Assembly (NCBI GenBank): GCA_031763025.1
Contig: JASSKH010000001.1
Coordinates: 24,905,039-24,969,038 of the forward strand
Length of the DNA stretch: 64,000 nt
Source: Macrocystis pyrifera
Lineage: Eukaryota; Sar; Phaeophyceae; Laminariales; Laminariaceae
Direction of reading: 5' to 3'
Positions 27,101 through 36,893 of the stretch are shown piece after piece. The position numbers and the translations under genes were made by a program. The notes under the pieces were generated by a model. It was not told the DNA's origin and ran no database searches. It saw only the letters and a program-made list of their open reading frames with translations. How positions within the stretch are numbered: position 1 is the first letter of the stretch; each line of letters begins with the position of its first letter.

Positions 27101-28257
27101 CCCCGACTAAATCGGGGGCGACGGTTGATTCGGGTATGGTCGCCTCTGGAGTAGAACCCGGTGCTACGGTCGTACCTGGGGCGTCTGTGGCGCCAGCTGG
27201 AATGGAGGGCAAGGTTGATGGGAGTACCGTCGGCTCTGGAGATGTATCAGGTGCACCAGTCGTTCCTGGAACAGGCGTGGCCACGACTGGAAGGGGGGCG
27301 AAGGTTGATTCGGCTACGGTCGGCGCTCGAGTAGAAATAGGTGTCGGCTCCGGAGAGGTATCAGGTGGAAAGGTTGTTCCAGGAGTAGGGGCCGCCCCGA
27401 CTAAATCGGGGGCGACGGTTAATTCGGGTATGGTCGCCTCTGGAGTAGAACCCGGTGCTAGGGTCGTACCTGGGGCGTCTGTGGCGCCAGCTGGAATGGA
27501 GGGCAAGATTGATGGGAGTACGGTCGGCTCTGGAGAGGTATCAGGTGCACGGGTCGTTCCTGGAACAGGCGTGGCTACGACTGGAAGGGGGGCTAAGGTT
27601 GATACGGCTACGGTCGGTTCTCGAGTAGAAATAGGTGTCGGCTCCGGAGAGGTATCTGGTGCAAAGGTTATTCCAGGAGTAAGGGTCGCCTCGACTAAAT
27701 CGGGGGCGATGGTTAATTCGGGTATGGTCGCCTCTGGAGTAGAACCCGGTGCCAGGGTCGTACCTGGGGCGTCTGTGGCGCCAGCTGGAATGGAAGGAAA
27801 AATTGATGGGAGTATGGTCGTCTCTGCAGAGGTATCAGGTGCACGGGTCGTTCCTGGAACAGGCGTGGCCACGACTGAAAGGGGGGCGAAGGTTGGTTCG
27901 GTTACGGTCGGCTCTCGAGTAGAAATAGGTGTCGTGGTTGTCGCTGGGGTGTCCGTGGTGCCAGCAGGAACGGGGGTCAAGGTTGAGGTTGATGTGAGTA
28001 CGGTCGGCTCTTGAGTGGAAACAGGTGATAGGGTCGTCGTACCTGGCTGGTCCGTCCCGCCAGGAGCGACCGATGGACTGTTGGCAGGTGAAGGCGATGG
28101 AGACGCCGCGGGTTCAAGGGTCATTCTCGAAGGGGGCGGCGTCTCTCCGGAGCCAACGTCGGGGAAGTCTCGGGGGAAACGCTGGACGACGGTGAAGGCG
28201 CTGGCGTTGGCGTGATACCAGGCGAGGGAGTCGTGCTCGGGTTAGGCGTTTGGTCGC
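3150..28257 (-). CDS. Exon 4: the 98-residue repeat array and C-terminus
   Basis: The acceptor GCCCAG ends at 28258. The exon joins in phase 1 to give PGDQTPNPSTTPSPGITPTP. After a small frame slip near 28140 it reads TPPPSRMTLEPAASPSPSP and enters the array. Each 98-residue unit has three sub-blocks, with cores PGTTFAPDTSPEPTPIS, PGTTRAPDTSPEPTVLPS and PGTTLAPGSTPEATIPEL, joined by spacers such as STREPTVAESTFAPLP and PAGATDA. Near the end, after NGTRVDEALDVTSEA, a hydrophobic stretch (GAVVVAVVGTAAAVTVTSAV, about 3925-3845) could be a membrane helix. An Ala/Thr/Gly tail follows. The final residues before the stop (LFVRACLFSKHFVFYIDPV) differ in composition and may be intron read-through, because a possible donor (CTG then GTGGGT) lies near 3247. 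Confidence 0.75.
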
Positions 28258-31200
28258 CTGGGCGGCGGGGACGGCGGCGGCAGCGGCGGCGGCAAGGGAA
28301 GGGGGGGGGGGTTAGGGTTCCGCAACGGTGAGGTTGACGACGACGGCGACGGCGCGACGGCTACGGTGGAAAAGGCAACGCGAGGGGAAGGGTAGGGGTA
28401 GCTGTGGTCATGACTACTGCTACCACGATGACTATGTTTATGGCTGTAGCTGAGGACACCGATGTGGCTGAGGGAAAACCCATGAACAACAAACGACGAC
28501 GACTACTACTACGACGGCGACGACAACGATGACGGCGACGGCGCAGTGGGGCCAGGGAAAAACGGGGACATCATCGATCGCGGAACGGTCACGGTATTCA
28601 AGGTTAAGGTCACGTTTAGAGTTCGTGTTTGCTTTCGCACTTAGCGCGCTCTGCACGGACACATTATACGCACCTGGGGGGAGGGAAACAGCTGTAGGGA
28701 CCGGTGTCGCGGTGGCTGGTGCGACCGGTAACGCCGTCGGGCTAGGCGTGGGCGTAGCCTCCGGGATTGTGGGGGGAACCGTCCCAGTAATGAGGGTGGG
28801 GGTCGGCTCGAGGGTCGGCTCGAGGGTGGGCATGACGGTGGCCGACGCAACGGGCAAAGGCACTGAGCTAGGCATAGGCGTTTCTGCCGCGGCGGGCAAA
28901 GGCGTGGAGCTAGGAACAGGCGCAGTGCTAGGCACAGGCGTTTCTGCCGTGACGGGCAAATCCGTCGATCTAGGCATAGGCGTTTCTGCCACGATGGGCG
29001 AACCCGTCGAGCTAATCGTAGGCACGGGCGTTTCTCGCGCTAAGGGCAAAGCCGTAGGCATGGGCGTCACTTCTGGCATTGAGGGGGGAACTGTCAAAAC
29101 AGTCGGCGTGGGGGTCGGCGCGGGGGTCAGGGGAGTGCCCGGGGTGGCAATGGGCGCGTCGGTGATCGTACCTGGGGCTGGGGTAGGTGGCGCTGAAGTG
29201 GGCGGAAACGTAGCTGTTGCGGGAGCCACAGAAGGGGGTGCGGGAGGCTCAGAAGGAGCGGGAGCCTCAGTAGGAGATGGGGCGGGCAACTCAGTGGGTG
29301 TGGGGGTGGTTGTAGGAGGTTCGGGCGTTTCGGTAGGAGAAGGCGCCGTCGTTGGGGGGGGGGCGGTGGCGGGCGCTGGAGACGGCACCACAACCGCGCT
29401 TGGCCGCGGAGTCGGTGCAGTCTCCGGGGTCGGCGCGAGCGTAGGCTCCGGATCCGGCTCTGTCGGCGACGGCGTCGTGCGTATCTCCGAGGGCGCAGGG
29501 GTCGTAGGCGCAGTGCTGGGGACGATCGGGATATCCACGGGCGTAACCGACGGCGTTTCTGCAGGAGACGGAGTGGGGCTCGAGGTCCCTTCCTGAATAT
29601 ATTCGACGGAGGAAGATGGGCATGGGGGGAGGGGGAGGGCAGGGAGGGGGGGGGGGGCGGGGGGAGGGGAGGGCGGGGAGGGGAGAGAGATAGAGGGAGG
29701 GAAAGAGGTGAGGGGGGAGGGTGAACGGACGACGGCCCACACGGTCAGAGATTCCCGTTGGGGGTACGAGGTATAGGTGATGGATATGACAATCGGTGCA
29801 GCGGTGCATCGCTATGTACCTAGTCATCTCTACAAATACTCCAGATACCCACCGTGCCCGTCAAGCATCCCCCCAAAATTCAGTCCCAAAATTACCAACT
29901 GAATAGAGCGCTCTTAAGGTACCGCTGGCCGCCCACCAACCCCCCCGCCGCAGCCACCGCCCCCCGTCGCAGCCACCGCCCCCCGTCGCAGCCACCCCCC
30001 CCCCCACAGCCACCGTCATCGATCCGACCGCTAAACAATCCCAAACTGACCTATTAATAGTACTGAACACAGGGTTCTCAAGGCACCACTGGGCGCCCAC
30101 CCCCGCCTTACCACCACCACTACCGATGCCCCCGCGCCGTTTCCACCGTCGGATAACTCACCTGCAGCACGCGTTTATTGGCCGGCATCTTATCCACCAC
30201 CGGTGTAGGCAGCATTTCGAAGAACTCGCTTTCTATCACGTCTTCGACACCGGCGGCCACAGCTCCCTTTCTAACGTTTCCTCGCCTGGCGTTGCCTTCC
30301 CCTCCTCCTCCTCCCGCTCCCGTCCCTCCTCCTCCTTCTCGCATTCCTCCTGCTGTTCTCCCTCTAATTAGGCTTACTTCTCCTCCATCTCTTACCTCTG
30401 TCCCTCTTACTCTCCCTCCTCTGAGACGCGGGCTCAGGCGCGGCGCGGAGGCGTCGCCACCGCCCCTAAGACCCGCCCCTCCCCCCTCTAGACCGTCAGC
30501 GGACCTCGGTGCCGGCGTCATTTCTCCGCTTTCGCCTCCGCGCTCCCTTCTTCCCCTGTCGGCGGCGCTCGATCGTCCAGGAGACATGACTTCGCCGCCG
30601 CTGCTACCACCGCCACCACCACAACCACCGATACCACTACCAACACCACCACCACTACCACCACCACCACGAACACTACCACCACCACCACCATCACCAC
30701 CTTTCAACCGGTATTCGGTATCCCGGTCGCCGACCGAAGAAATGTCATCGACGCCGCCACCGCTGCCGACGCTACCGGCGTCAAGGGCGGTCGAATCCGT
30801 CGCCTCGTCGAGACCAGCATACGGCGCCGAGGATGTCACAGCAGAAGCAGCAGCGCTTGACAGCGCCGCACCCACAAGCACGGCGAGAGCGCCAGCGGCT
30901 AACGTCGTCCCGCTCCCCCACTAAGGTCACCGCCCCTGCCCCTGCCACCACCACCACCGCCTTGCTCCACCGACCCCACCTCCTTCCTGCGAGAAAAATC
31001 TACCGCCATGCCATCTACCGCCGTACCATCACCACCAGCACCTTCGCCACCACCCCTGCTATCCCGCCTGAGCCGCTCACCGTCACCTCGCCGTCCAGGC
31101 CGCCCCTGGTCAACGACAACACCACCGTTGCTGCTGCTGACGTCAGGCCATCCAACCAAACGCGCACGCGGCTCGCACCGATAGCACCCGCTGCCGCTGC

Positions 31201-31855
31201 CACCGTCGCCGCCGATTATCGCGGGGGAACCGCGGCGTGAGGGTTCCGCGCAAGGGAACGGAACCAAAATTCCTCGAGCCTCGGACGAGGCCGGGTCCGA
31301 CGCGTCCAAGGTGCACGGTGAGCCCTTTTTTTGGGCAGGAACGGGGCAAACAGGGAAACAGGGCGCGCGGGGGGAGGGGGGGGTACTCATTATCATGCGT
31401 GGCCGTAGTCGTATGATCGTAGACCCTCGCATCCCTACAATGCTGGGACGGAGCACGTCGGGTTTTCACTTACCAGACAGATATTGCTTGCACCAAGCGC
31501 GAAGCGCCGTGAGGTGTTGGGCGAGTCGCATGAAGGGTGAGCTGCATCCTACTGAGAACCGCTTTAGAGGCGGACTTTCTTGCATATGGATGACAGCATC
31601 AAAGAATTGATTGGGGGGAGGGGTGGGGGGGAGGGGGAAAGAATGCGGACATGTGGGGTGTGCAAAAAAGGCATCGATCGGTGAATGAGCGGGACTGAAC
31701 AACATGGGGAAGCTACGAAGGTGATTTCAGTCCGCGCGGAAAACGTCAACTGCCGAAAATCGAGCCATATACGGGAATGCCAGCGTTGCAGCCTGCCAAG
31801 TACCCAACCCCTTCTCCCCCTCAACGCCATCGTCAACACCTGGTGTGAAAAAAAA

Positions 31856-31890
<35 letters not shown>

Positions 31891-32365
31891 TGCGGCCAGC
31901 ACCATCAAACAAAAAAAATAATAACCACAACTTTACAAAACCAATTTTTGAAGAAAAAAAAAACAAACGCGACCCTCAACCCTCAACCCTCAACGCTGTT
32001 AAAATGAAAACGTTGAAGAATCATGACAACGACGACAAACAAATGAAAAGGACAGGCGACGGCAACGATGGACGACGGTACTACGATATACGGTACGGGT
32101 GCCGTACCATGCACACCAACCAGCACAGGCCACGACTCACGTGTAGCAGCGTCGCTGTTCGCGAGGACGGCAACCGCCCGGCTGAAGGCGGCGACGGCGA
32201 CGACCCCGTCGACGCCGCGGCCAATCCAAGAATAAGCGAAAGAACGGAGGAGATGGACAGCAATCGACCTCCAAACGACTTCCCGCCCCCGGCTACACGC
32301 GCGGCCAAGCCCCGGGAAAATCCCCCGGGTAACCCCCCGGCAGAGCCGGCCGAGCTGGGTGCCAT
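3150..32365 (-). CDS. Giant Thr/Pro-rich tandem-repeat secreted protein (four-exon model, frame-disrupted)
   Basis: The proposed gene reads leftwards with exons 32365-32141, 30920-30162, 29592-28674 and 28257-3150. The three junctions are GT-AG with matching phases (0, 0, 1). The translation has a hydrophobic N-terminal segment, a Gly-rich spacer, a Pro/Thr-rich stretch, about 80 copies of a 98-residue repeat rich in TP, SP, AP and PEPT motifs, then an Ala/Thr/Gly-rich C-terminus with a hydrophobic run. Dense Thr/Ser/Pro without structured domains is typical of O-glycosylated mucin-like proteins; AP/SP/TP dipeptides are also arabinogalactan-protein glycomodules. A wall, matrix or adhesive role is therefore likely but unproven. 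Total length would be about 9,000 residues. About fifteen small indels interrupt the frame, so as assembled it cannot be read through. The strand is supported by splice phases, by absence of point nonsense changes on this strand, and by mucin-like composition. Exon 1 and the exact acceptor of exon 2 are the least certain parts. Confidence 0.7.
4890..5560 (-). repeat. 273-bp variant unit in three near-identical copies
   Basis: GTCTGTGGCGCCAACTGG starts at 4908, 5181 and 5454, a strict 273-bp period. The unit lacks 21 bp (7 residues) compared with the common 98-residue unit. It encodes the variant VPGTTLAPRTSPEPTTLPS with PFPVGATDPP. The near-identity of the three copies indicates recent local expansion. 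Confidence 0.9.
5920..5937. repeat. G18 homopolymer inside the array
   Basis: An 18-base G run lies inside coding repeat sequence. Together with a slip near 6077 it shifts the minus-strand reading frame and then restores it. It may be a collapse or error site. Confidence 0.9.
11239..15345 (-). repeat. 2,055-bp block of seven repeat units duplicated in tandem
   Basis: Block 11239-13293 is repeated almost exactly at 13294-15345. Diagnostic variants recur at a constant offset of about 2055 bp: GGCTCCTGAGAGG at 11503 and 13557, GTCGGATCCGGAGAGG at 12675 and 14732, TCGGACGAACC at 13083 and 15140. By eye there are fewer than ten differences, and several are extra G residues in G runs (13637, 12331, 15087). 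It is either a very recent duplication or an assembly duplication. Confidence 0.85.
28258..28673 (-). other. Intron 3 of the giant gene
   Basis: The 416-bp GT-AG interval (GTGCGT to CCCAG) is phase 1 on both sides. Read as coding sequence it would give Val-rich and Asp/Arg-rich low complexity. It contains triplet-rich GACGACGAC/GCGGCGGCG sequence and a G10 run at about 28300. Confidence 0.6.
28674..29592 (-). CDS. Exon 3 of the giant repeat protein, Pro/Thr-rich
   Basis: The acceptor TTCAG at 29597-29593 follows a very long C/T-rich tract on the minus strand (29700-29620). The exon starts EGTSSPTPSPAETPSVTP and continues for 306 codons of Pro/Thr/Ala/Ser with short internal repeats of the type AETPVPS and LPVAAETPMPSS (about 19-22 residues apart). 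It ends CTCCCCCCAG then GTGCGT (donor at 28673) in phase 1. The phase agrees with exon 2 (0) on one side and exon 4 (1) on the other. Reading past the donor quickly gives unrelated, Val-rich sequence, which supports splicing there. Confidence 0.65.
29593..30161 (-). other. Intron 2 of the giant gene, with minisatellite
   Basis: It is bounded by GTGAGT and TTCAG. It contains about four copies of a 20-bp G/C-rich unit (plus strand CCCCCCGTCGCAGCCACCG, 29940-30012) and, near the acceptor, a 70-base almost pure pyrimidine tract on the coding strand. A diverged direct repeat (CCCACC-ended, 29875-29940 and 30030-30105) flanks the minisatellite. Confidence 0.55.
30162..30920 (-). CDS. Exon 2 of the giant repeat protein (candidate)
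   Basis: The frame has a stop (TAG) at the proposed acceptor and no ATG, so it must be entered by splicing. The acceptor CCTTAG before TGG at 30920 gives a 253-codon exon in phase 0. The exon ends at an excellent donor, CTGCAG then GTGAGT (intron from 30161). The peptide starts with a hydrophobic stretch (TLAAGALAVLVGAALSSAA), then an acidic/Ser part (DEATDSTALDAGS), a long Gly/Arg-rich low-complexity part, and ends EFFEMLPTPVVDKMPANKR then VLQ. The ending looks like ordinary globular protein. The Gly-rich centre corresponds to CCA/CCACCACC microsatellite DNA and might conceal a further intron. Confidence 0.5.
30921..32140 (-). other. Intron 1 of the giant gene (candidate), with a CAA microsatellite
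   Basis: It is bounded by GTGAGT (32140) and CCTTAG (30921). It includes a (CAA)n tract at 31858-31890 and G/A-rich stretches at 31605-31650. Open frames here on the minus strand (30990-31460) are Gly/Arg-rich. A second good acceptor (TTTTTCTCGCAG, near 30988) could define an additional or alternative exon. Confidence 0.4.
32141..32365 (-). CDS. Exon 1 of the giant repeat protein (candidate)
   Basis: An ATG at 32365-32363 (context CGCATGG) opens 75 codons that end exactly at a consensus donor, CAC followed by GTGAGT (intron from 32140). The peptide starts MAPSSAGSAGGLPGGFSRG, has a basic stretch (AARVAGGGKSFGGR), then the hydrophobic run LLSISSVLSLILGLAAA followed by small and Pro residues. 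This looks like a signal peptide or signal anchor with a long N-region. The frame is open further upstream but has no ATG in the part examined. Linkage to exon 2 rests only on phase (0 to 0) and on the need for a start codon, since exon 2 has none. Confidence 0.45.
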
Positions 32366-32541
32366 GCGAACCAGCGGCGGCGGCGGCGGCAGCAGAGGAG
32401 CGCTGAGTGTCTGTGTTTTCGAGCCAAGACGTCCGCTGGACGAAATCCCAAGCCTCTCAATGAAAACCACCTCCTTATTGCGCCGAACACGCCTGCTCCG
32501 AAAGTTGGCAACAGCGGCAGGGGTGGACGTGGGCGGCAAGT

Positions 32542-33136
32542 TGGGGGCGAGAGGGGTGGGGGAACGGCATTGTTAATGGTTTGTTTTTTCCAAATACCTG
32601 GTTCAACCGACGGGACAGCTACAGTATTCGTAGCTAGTCTGCGAAACGATTTGAGTAATACACGATTGAGTACTATTAGTCTACTACTACGGGGGAACAT
32701 GGTAAAAATGACCTACGGTACACACGAAAACCTATATATTCCCCTAAGCGGCAGTCTGGACATGACACTTTTCTTTGCAAAACACCATATCAGCAGTGAA
32801 GCAGAAGCAGTAGCAGCAGCAGCAGCAGTAGCTGTATCGGTTGTTGAGTAGTAACCTATGACATCGGGTTTGGACGTCGGACTTGGGCCCAGCCTCGGCA
32901 AAACGGTATACAGGATAATCCACACTATCGCACCAACTCCTCATCGCTTCTCATTCCAAGAAACTTCCTATTATAGAGTAGGGATAGAGGTGCCAGCTAC
33001 TATTAATACCGTAGATTATACCAGTCGACCGCATCGATCTTTCGATAGCACGTCTCGAACGTGATTTTCTGAGTGTAAACTACAGCAGTACAAACAGACC
33101 GCAAGATTGTCCGAGGTTAAGGGGGTGCTTTGGTCG
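32542..33136. other. Intergenic, upstream of the giant gene
   Basis: This would hold the promoter of the giant gene if exon 1 is right. I see no defined promoter element. There is a CAG-type microsatellite (GCAGTAGCAGCAGCAGCAGC) at about 32800-32832. No gene is recognised. Confidence 0.4.
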
Positions 33137-33236
33137 ATTTTGCCTCAGTTTTGTGGCCGTCGGCGAGGAAGCAGGGTGCAAAGACGTTTTGCCTCAGTTT
33201 TGTGGCCGTTGGCCAGGAAGCAGGGTGCAAAGACGT
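33137..33236. repeat. Two tandem copies of a 50-bp unit
   Basis: TTTTGCCTCAGTTTTGTGGC starts at 33137 and 33187. Both units end GCAGGGTGCAAAGACG and differ at a few bases. Confidence 0.9.
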
Positions 33237-33809
33237 GGCCCCCCCTGCCGGCGACTGACTATATACTTCGTACCCACGTTCAGTGTAGACGGCTCAGGTC
33301 CGAGTGGGATCAGGTCAGTGTGGGATCAGGGTATCACGCGGGCGCAGGGGTGGTCCTCAACCGTTTGTTGGACAAGTGTTGACAAAAAAAAGGCCTTGTT
33401 TGGTCCTCGATCAATACAAGAGCTCATGAATATATATATACCAGCGGTCGCAAGTTCTCGAATTCTCTCGGACCCTGCGATCGCACTACCGCTGTAGACG
33501 AAGATATCAGGAGAGATGTCGAAAAGCAGGCGAACACGTGCGCTGTCAAGGGGTGTAGGATCATAAAGGGCAGAGTGTTTCACACCAAAACCTACTGTAG
33601 GTAATTTGGTGTCAGCCAAGGCCAAAAAAAAAAAAAACAGCAACAACCTCTCATTCGGGACTGCACCCCAGTTCCGGGGGTGCATCACTTGGAATTATAG
33701 TATTAGATAGGTGTTTCTGTAAAGTGCAGTACTAAACTTTGCTGTCTGTCAAGGGGCGAAGGTGCTGCCTCCCTGGCATCTTTGTTCGCAAGTGTCACAT
33801 ACGAATACT

Positions 33810-33857
33810 CCAGCAGCAGCTGCAGCAGCTGCAGCAGCAGCAGCAGCAGCAGCAGCG
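33810..33857. repeat. CAG/CTG microsatellite
   Basis: (CAGCAGCTG) units grade into a pure (CAG)n run. There is no coding context. Confidence 0.9.
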
Positions 33858-33999
33858 GTACTGACTGGTTTATACAGCTGTCAGTGTGCGTTGTGCCTTA
33901 CGTATCCTGTGCGATGGATACGGCATTGAGTTGTCTACTCTCCTGCTGTTGCTGCCCTCCGCAGTACGTATAATCTACGTGTAATATATCTCGTGTAAT

Positions 34000-34110
34000 G
34001 GTTTTGTGACCGTAGATCTGAAGACGTAGACTCGGCACGGGCACTGGATGTGCTGGATGTCGATGGAGGAGGGTAGGAACACATGTGAAGAACACACAAC
34101 AGGAGGCGCA
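34000..34110 (+). mobile_element. LINE 3'-end fragment
   Basis: GGCACTGGATGTGCTGGATG, TCGATGGAGGAGGGTA and ATGTGAAGAACACAC match the 3' tail of the LINE copies at 37.5, 49.6 and 35.7 kb. Only the last 110 bp is present, so it is a 5'-truncated insertion or relic. Confidence 0.6.
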
Positions 34111-35194
34111 CTCCCGACCGTCGGGAGAATGCTCGGGGTGATATCGGATGAAGGGTTTGTGCGCACTTTTAACCATTTAGTAGAAGCACTATCAACCATT
34201 ATACGGCAACACTATCGACTATCAACCATTTCAGTTTGTCCGAGCCCGGCCACAGGTCTCATATATTATATATATGGGAATAAGTGACCTATTGGGACGT
34301 ACAGTCAGATGATGTTCGGGACGATGGCTGGTGGGGGAGAACCCGAGACAGTTCAAGACTTGGCATAGATGCACAGTCGAAGACCTTAGGGAGTTCCGAG
34401 CCACCGAAGGGTCAACGGAACTTGCCACCTTGCTTGGTGTTTGGAGTTGAGACCGCGCTGTGGTCCACTGCTGCAAAAAAGGCGGGGAAGTGGTACCGGG
34501 GGATCCCCGAAGCAACCGAACGGTTCATGGTGAGGTGGCACGAGGCTAGCTGAGTAGGCAGCGCCGCGCATCCGCCGTGGGTGATGTCCAAGGGAATGGG
34601 GGGAGGGGGGAGAACAAGAGGAGTGGCAGAAAACCCGACCAAGGGAATGCGGGAGAGGGGGGGGAACAGGAGTAGAAGGGAAACTGCAGTGGACGAAAGT
34701 AGGAAGGAGATGGCAGACAGGGTAGCAAGGTACCGGGCGGACTAGGAAGTAGAACATGCCTATACTACTCGTGCCACCAACTGGTGCAGCTGGTTCGAAC
34801 GTGGTCTTCTTCCTTTTATTTTTTACTTTTATTTTTATTTCATTTCATTTTCCTCTTTTTGCGCTGACCCTATGTGATTTTCATTTTATTTTTTTCTCTT
34901 CCTTTCTCCGATTGATAACATGATAAGTCTTATTGAAGGAATCGTGTGGCGTGGGTGAATGACGAGCCTGCTTTGCTTGTTTCGTATTGTCTGACGCCGA
35001 GGGGCCAGGCTTAGTTGACGAACGCTGGACGGAGGCGGCAGACAGGGTACGAGGAGCAAGGTACCAGGCGGACTAGCAGGGAGACCCTGGCTGTGCTACT
35101 CGTACCGTAAACCGCTGCCGCTACCTGGAGGATGCTTCATGGGTTGGTTTGCCTGTTATTTTCCCTTAGTTCTTAGTCTTGCTCTGTTGACGAC

Positions 35195-35308
35195 GACTAT
35201 TACGGGGGTCCATAGTTAACAGGACCTATGGTCTACATAAAAACCTATATATTTGCCTATTTTTACTAACAAAATTTGGTCCCGTTAACTATGGACCCCC
35301 GTTATAGT
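35195..35308. mobile_element. MITE family A, copy 2 (inside LINE)
   Basis: The termini CTATTACGGGGGTCCATAGT and ACTATGGACCCCCGTTATAG are inverted repeats of about 30 bp. The AT-rich interior is AACCTATATATTTGCC. Its position inside the LINE 3' region shows it inserted after that LINE copy. Confidence 0.9.
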
Positions 35309-35740
35309 GGTGTTTTTCTTCTTTTTTCCTTTTTTTTTTTCCAGCTCGTTTTTTCTGTGTCTGCCAGATCCCCTGCGGGGGGGGCACGGTGGTTTGTTTC
35401 TTGTATGTATTTCTTGTTTCTTTTTCTCTTTCGAGTGGTCTTCCTTGTGTTTGTTTTTGTTTAGTTTAGTTTTTTTTTCATTTTGTTTTGTTTTGTTTGT
35501 GTTCTTGGTTTGTTTTTTCTCGTTGTTTCGTTTCGTTTTCTCTATTTCATGGAATGTGTATGTCGTGCCTGTCGTATGTAGTATGATGGCATGGCATTGC
35601 ATTGCATACATGGCAACGTAGTATCTTTGCTGCTGTGGCGTAGCTTTGTGACCACAAAACTTGTACATCTCTCTAGGATTGAAGAATCGGCGCGGACACT
35701 GGTTGTGCTGGATGTCGACGGGTATAAAGAACGGTTTAAT

Positions 35741-35778
35741 GTGAAGAAAACAACAACAACAACAACAACAACAACAGC
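35741..35778 (+). repeat. (AAC)n tail of the LINE copy
   Basis: The AACAACAAC run immediately follows the conserved LINE 3' end (AATGTGAAGAA). The other two copies end in (AC)n instead. Confidence 0.8.
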
Positions 35779-35809
35779 AGCACCGCTGTCGCCGGATCGA
35801 AGAACAATT

Positions 35810-36890
35810 AACGAAAGACGCCAAATAAAGGTAGTATGGAAAATTCCTGGAAAAATCGGCGGGCGTAATCAAATACGTGTGGTCATTCTGCTGACTACCG
35901 GTTGCATGATACTGACGTGTTACTGACAACGTACTTGACTTACTGTTAATTGTAAGAAGAGGTCTTGATCCCACCTAATTTATCGATATTTAAAGCCGGG
36001 TAGCTCAGCAGGGACCCAACCTTCACATATACTTTGACCACATCGAGGGCACGGATGGATCCGGATCTCACTTCGAACGTTTCTCCTACAGAAACGCTCC
36101 ATCGCTTGCTTGCTGCTTGCGTCCCTAAAAACATACCCGTATCTCCCTGACTGCCCTATCAAATTGAAACGAAGCCGGTGGCATACTCATGGGTCCACGT
36201 GGTGTTCCCCATCAGATCCGAACGAAGCGCGTCGGTCCTCGGTCCTCGTATATACCTCGTACGTTCGTATTCGGTACCGTCCAATGTTCCTCCGATCAGT
36301 GAGGGCGGAAATAAGTAAATAATACCTGGTACAACTTTTATCCCTGGAGCTAAACGAAACCTTGATATTTACTCCGATAGCCGAGGAGTCCACTAAAAAC
36401 TAACAAACCTTGACAACAATAATATTTTTACAAGAACCGAGGAAATTTCCCGGAATATTCCTCCCTATTTCTGGGACATATACAAATATACTGGTATACC
36501 CGCACGGGGCTTCGTAGAGTTAGGGCCAGGGATTTTATTAATTAATGAAATAATTCGTGAAGAACCTAAATAAAGAATCGCTCGCTATGTGATGAACCGT
36601 TCCATTCGTTCCCACGCCACACGTGTAACCAGAAAATGCAAGGTATATTTTGAGGTTTGGTTACCATCCAAACGTCCCTTGCATTGACGAGTCCGACTGG
36701 CACCAGTGCATGTTATGATTATGATACGAGTGAGAGCGTAAACGTCGAGCGACGCGTCGATGGAAAACATCTCGGATCGGCGCGATATCTCCAGAGCAAA
36801 GTTACAATTTTCGTTCGTGGTGCGCGCTATTAATGACAACAATGCGCTCCCTTAAGGTTTTAAAAATCGAATCTGAAATTCGTGCCACAG
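35810..36890. other. AT-rich intergenic stretch, nothing recognised
   Basis: Only short open frames on both strands and no repeat family member identified. The sequence is moderately AT-rich. Confidence 0.4.
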
Positions 36891-36893
36891 GGG

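Larger units (their letters stand above)
4060..28010 (-). repeat. Tandem array, 294-bp (98-aa) higher-order unit, about 80 copies
   Basis: Marker strings such as GGTATGGTCGCCTCTGGAGT recur every 294 bp; for example the adjacent AATTCG occurs at 15691 and 15985. Units differ by scattered substitutions, by in-frame 3-bp losses (TCAGGTAAGG against TCAGGTGCAAAGG) and by in-frame block losses (273-bp variant at 4.9-5.5 kb). Both ends are degenerate: 4060-4480 and 5900-7000 contain diverged units, whereas 11-26 kb is most homogeneous. The copy number is the span divided by the period, not a computed count. Confidence 0.95.
34296..35780 (+). mobile_element. Degraded LINE copy, plus strand, interrupted by a MITE
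   Basis: Codon-level matches to the C-terminal part of the LINE reverse transcriptase protein can be followed: the GGESPKPGG-like segment at 34330, DLRVFKATEGSTE at 34385, FGVGTALWPTAAK at 34440, KWYRGI-EA-ERFM at 34490. The frame is broken many times. A 3' untranslated region follows, in which MITE family A (35195-35308) is inserted. The element ends GGTTTAATGTGAAGAAAACA followed by (AAC)n. The segment GGCAGACAGGGTA...GGCGGACTAG occurs twice (34690 and 35040), a local duplication. Confidence 0.75.

Noticed and set aside
4060-28010. Very long plus-strand open frames (up to about 1,620 codons) of Gly/Val/Ser-rich repeats
   Set aside because: They are the antisense shadow of an array whose period is a multiple of three. 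They end at point nonsense codons, whereas the minus strand is broken only by indels, and only the minus strand joins to upstream exons with matching phases.
4060-28010. CRISPR array or bacterial repeat locus
   Set aside because: Units are 294 bp, contiguous and protein-coding, with no spacers. The surrounding DNA is eukaryotic.
35285-35974. 229-codon minus-strand open frame rich in Lys/Asn
   Set aside because: It is the reverse of the T-rich 3' region of a plus-strand LINE relic and runs through a MITE.
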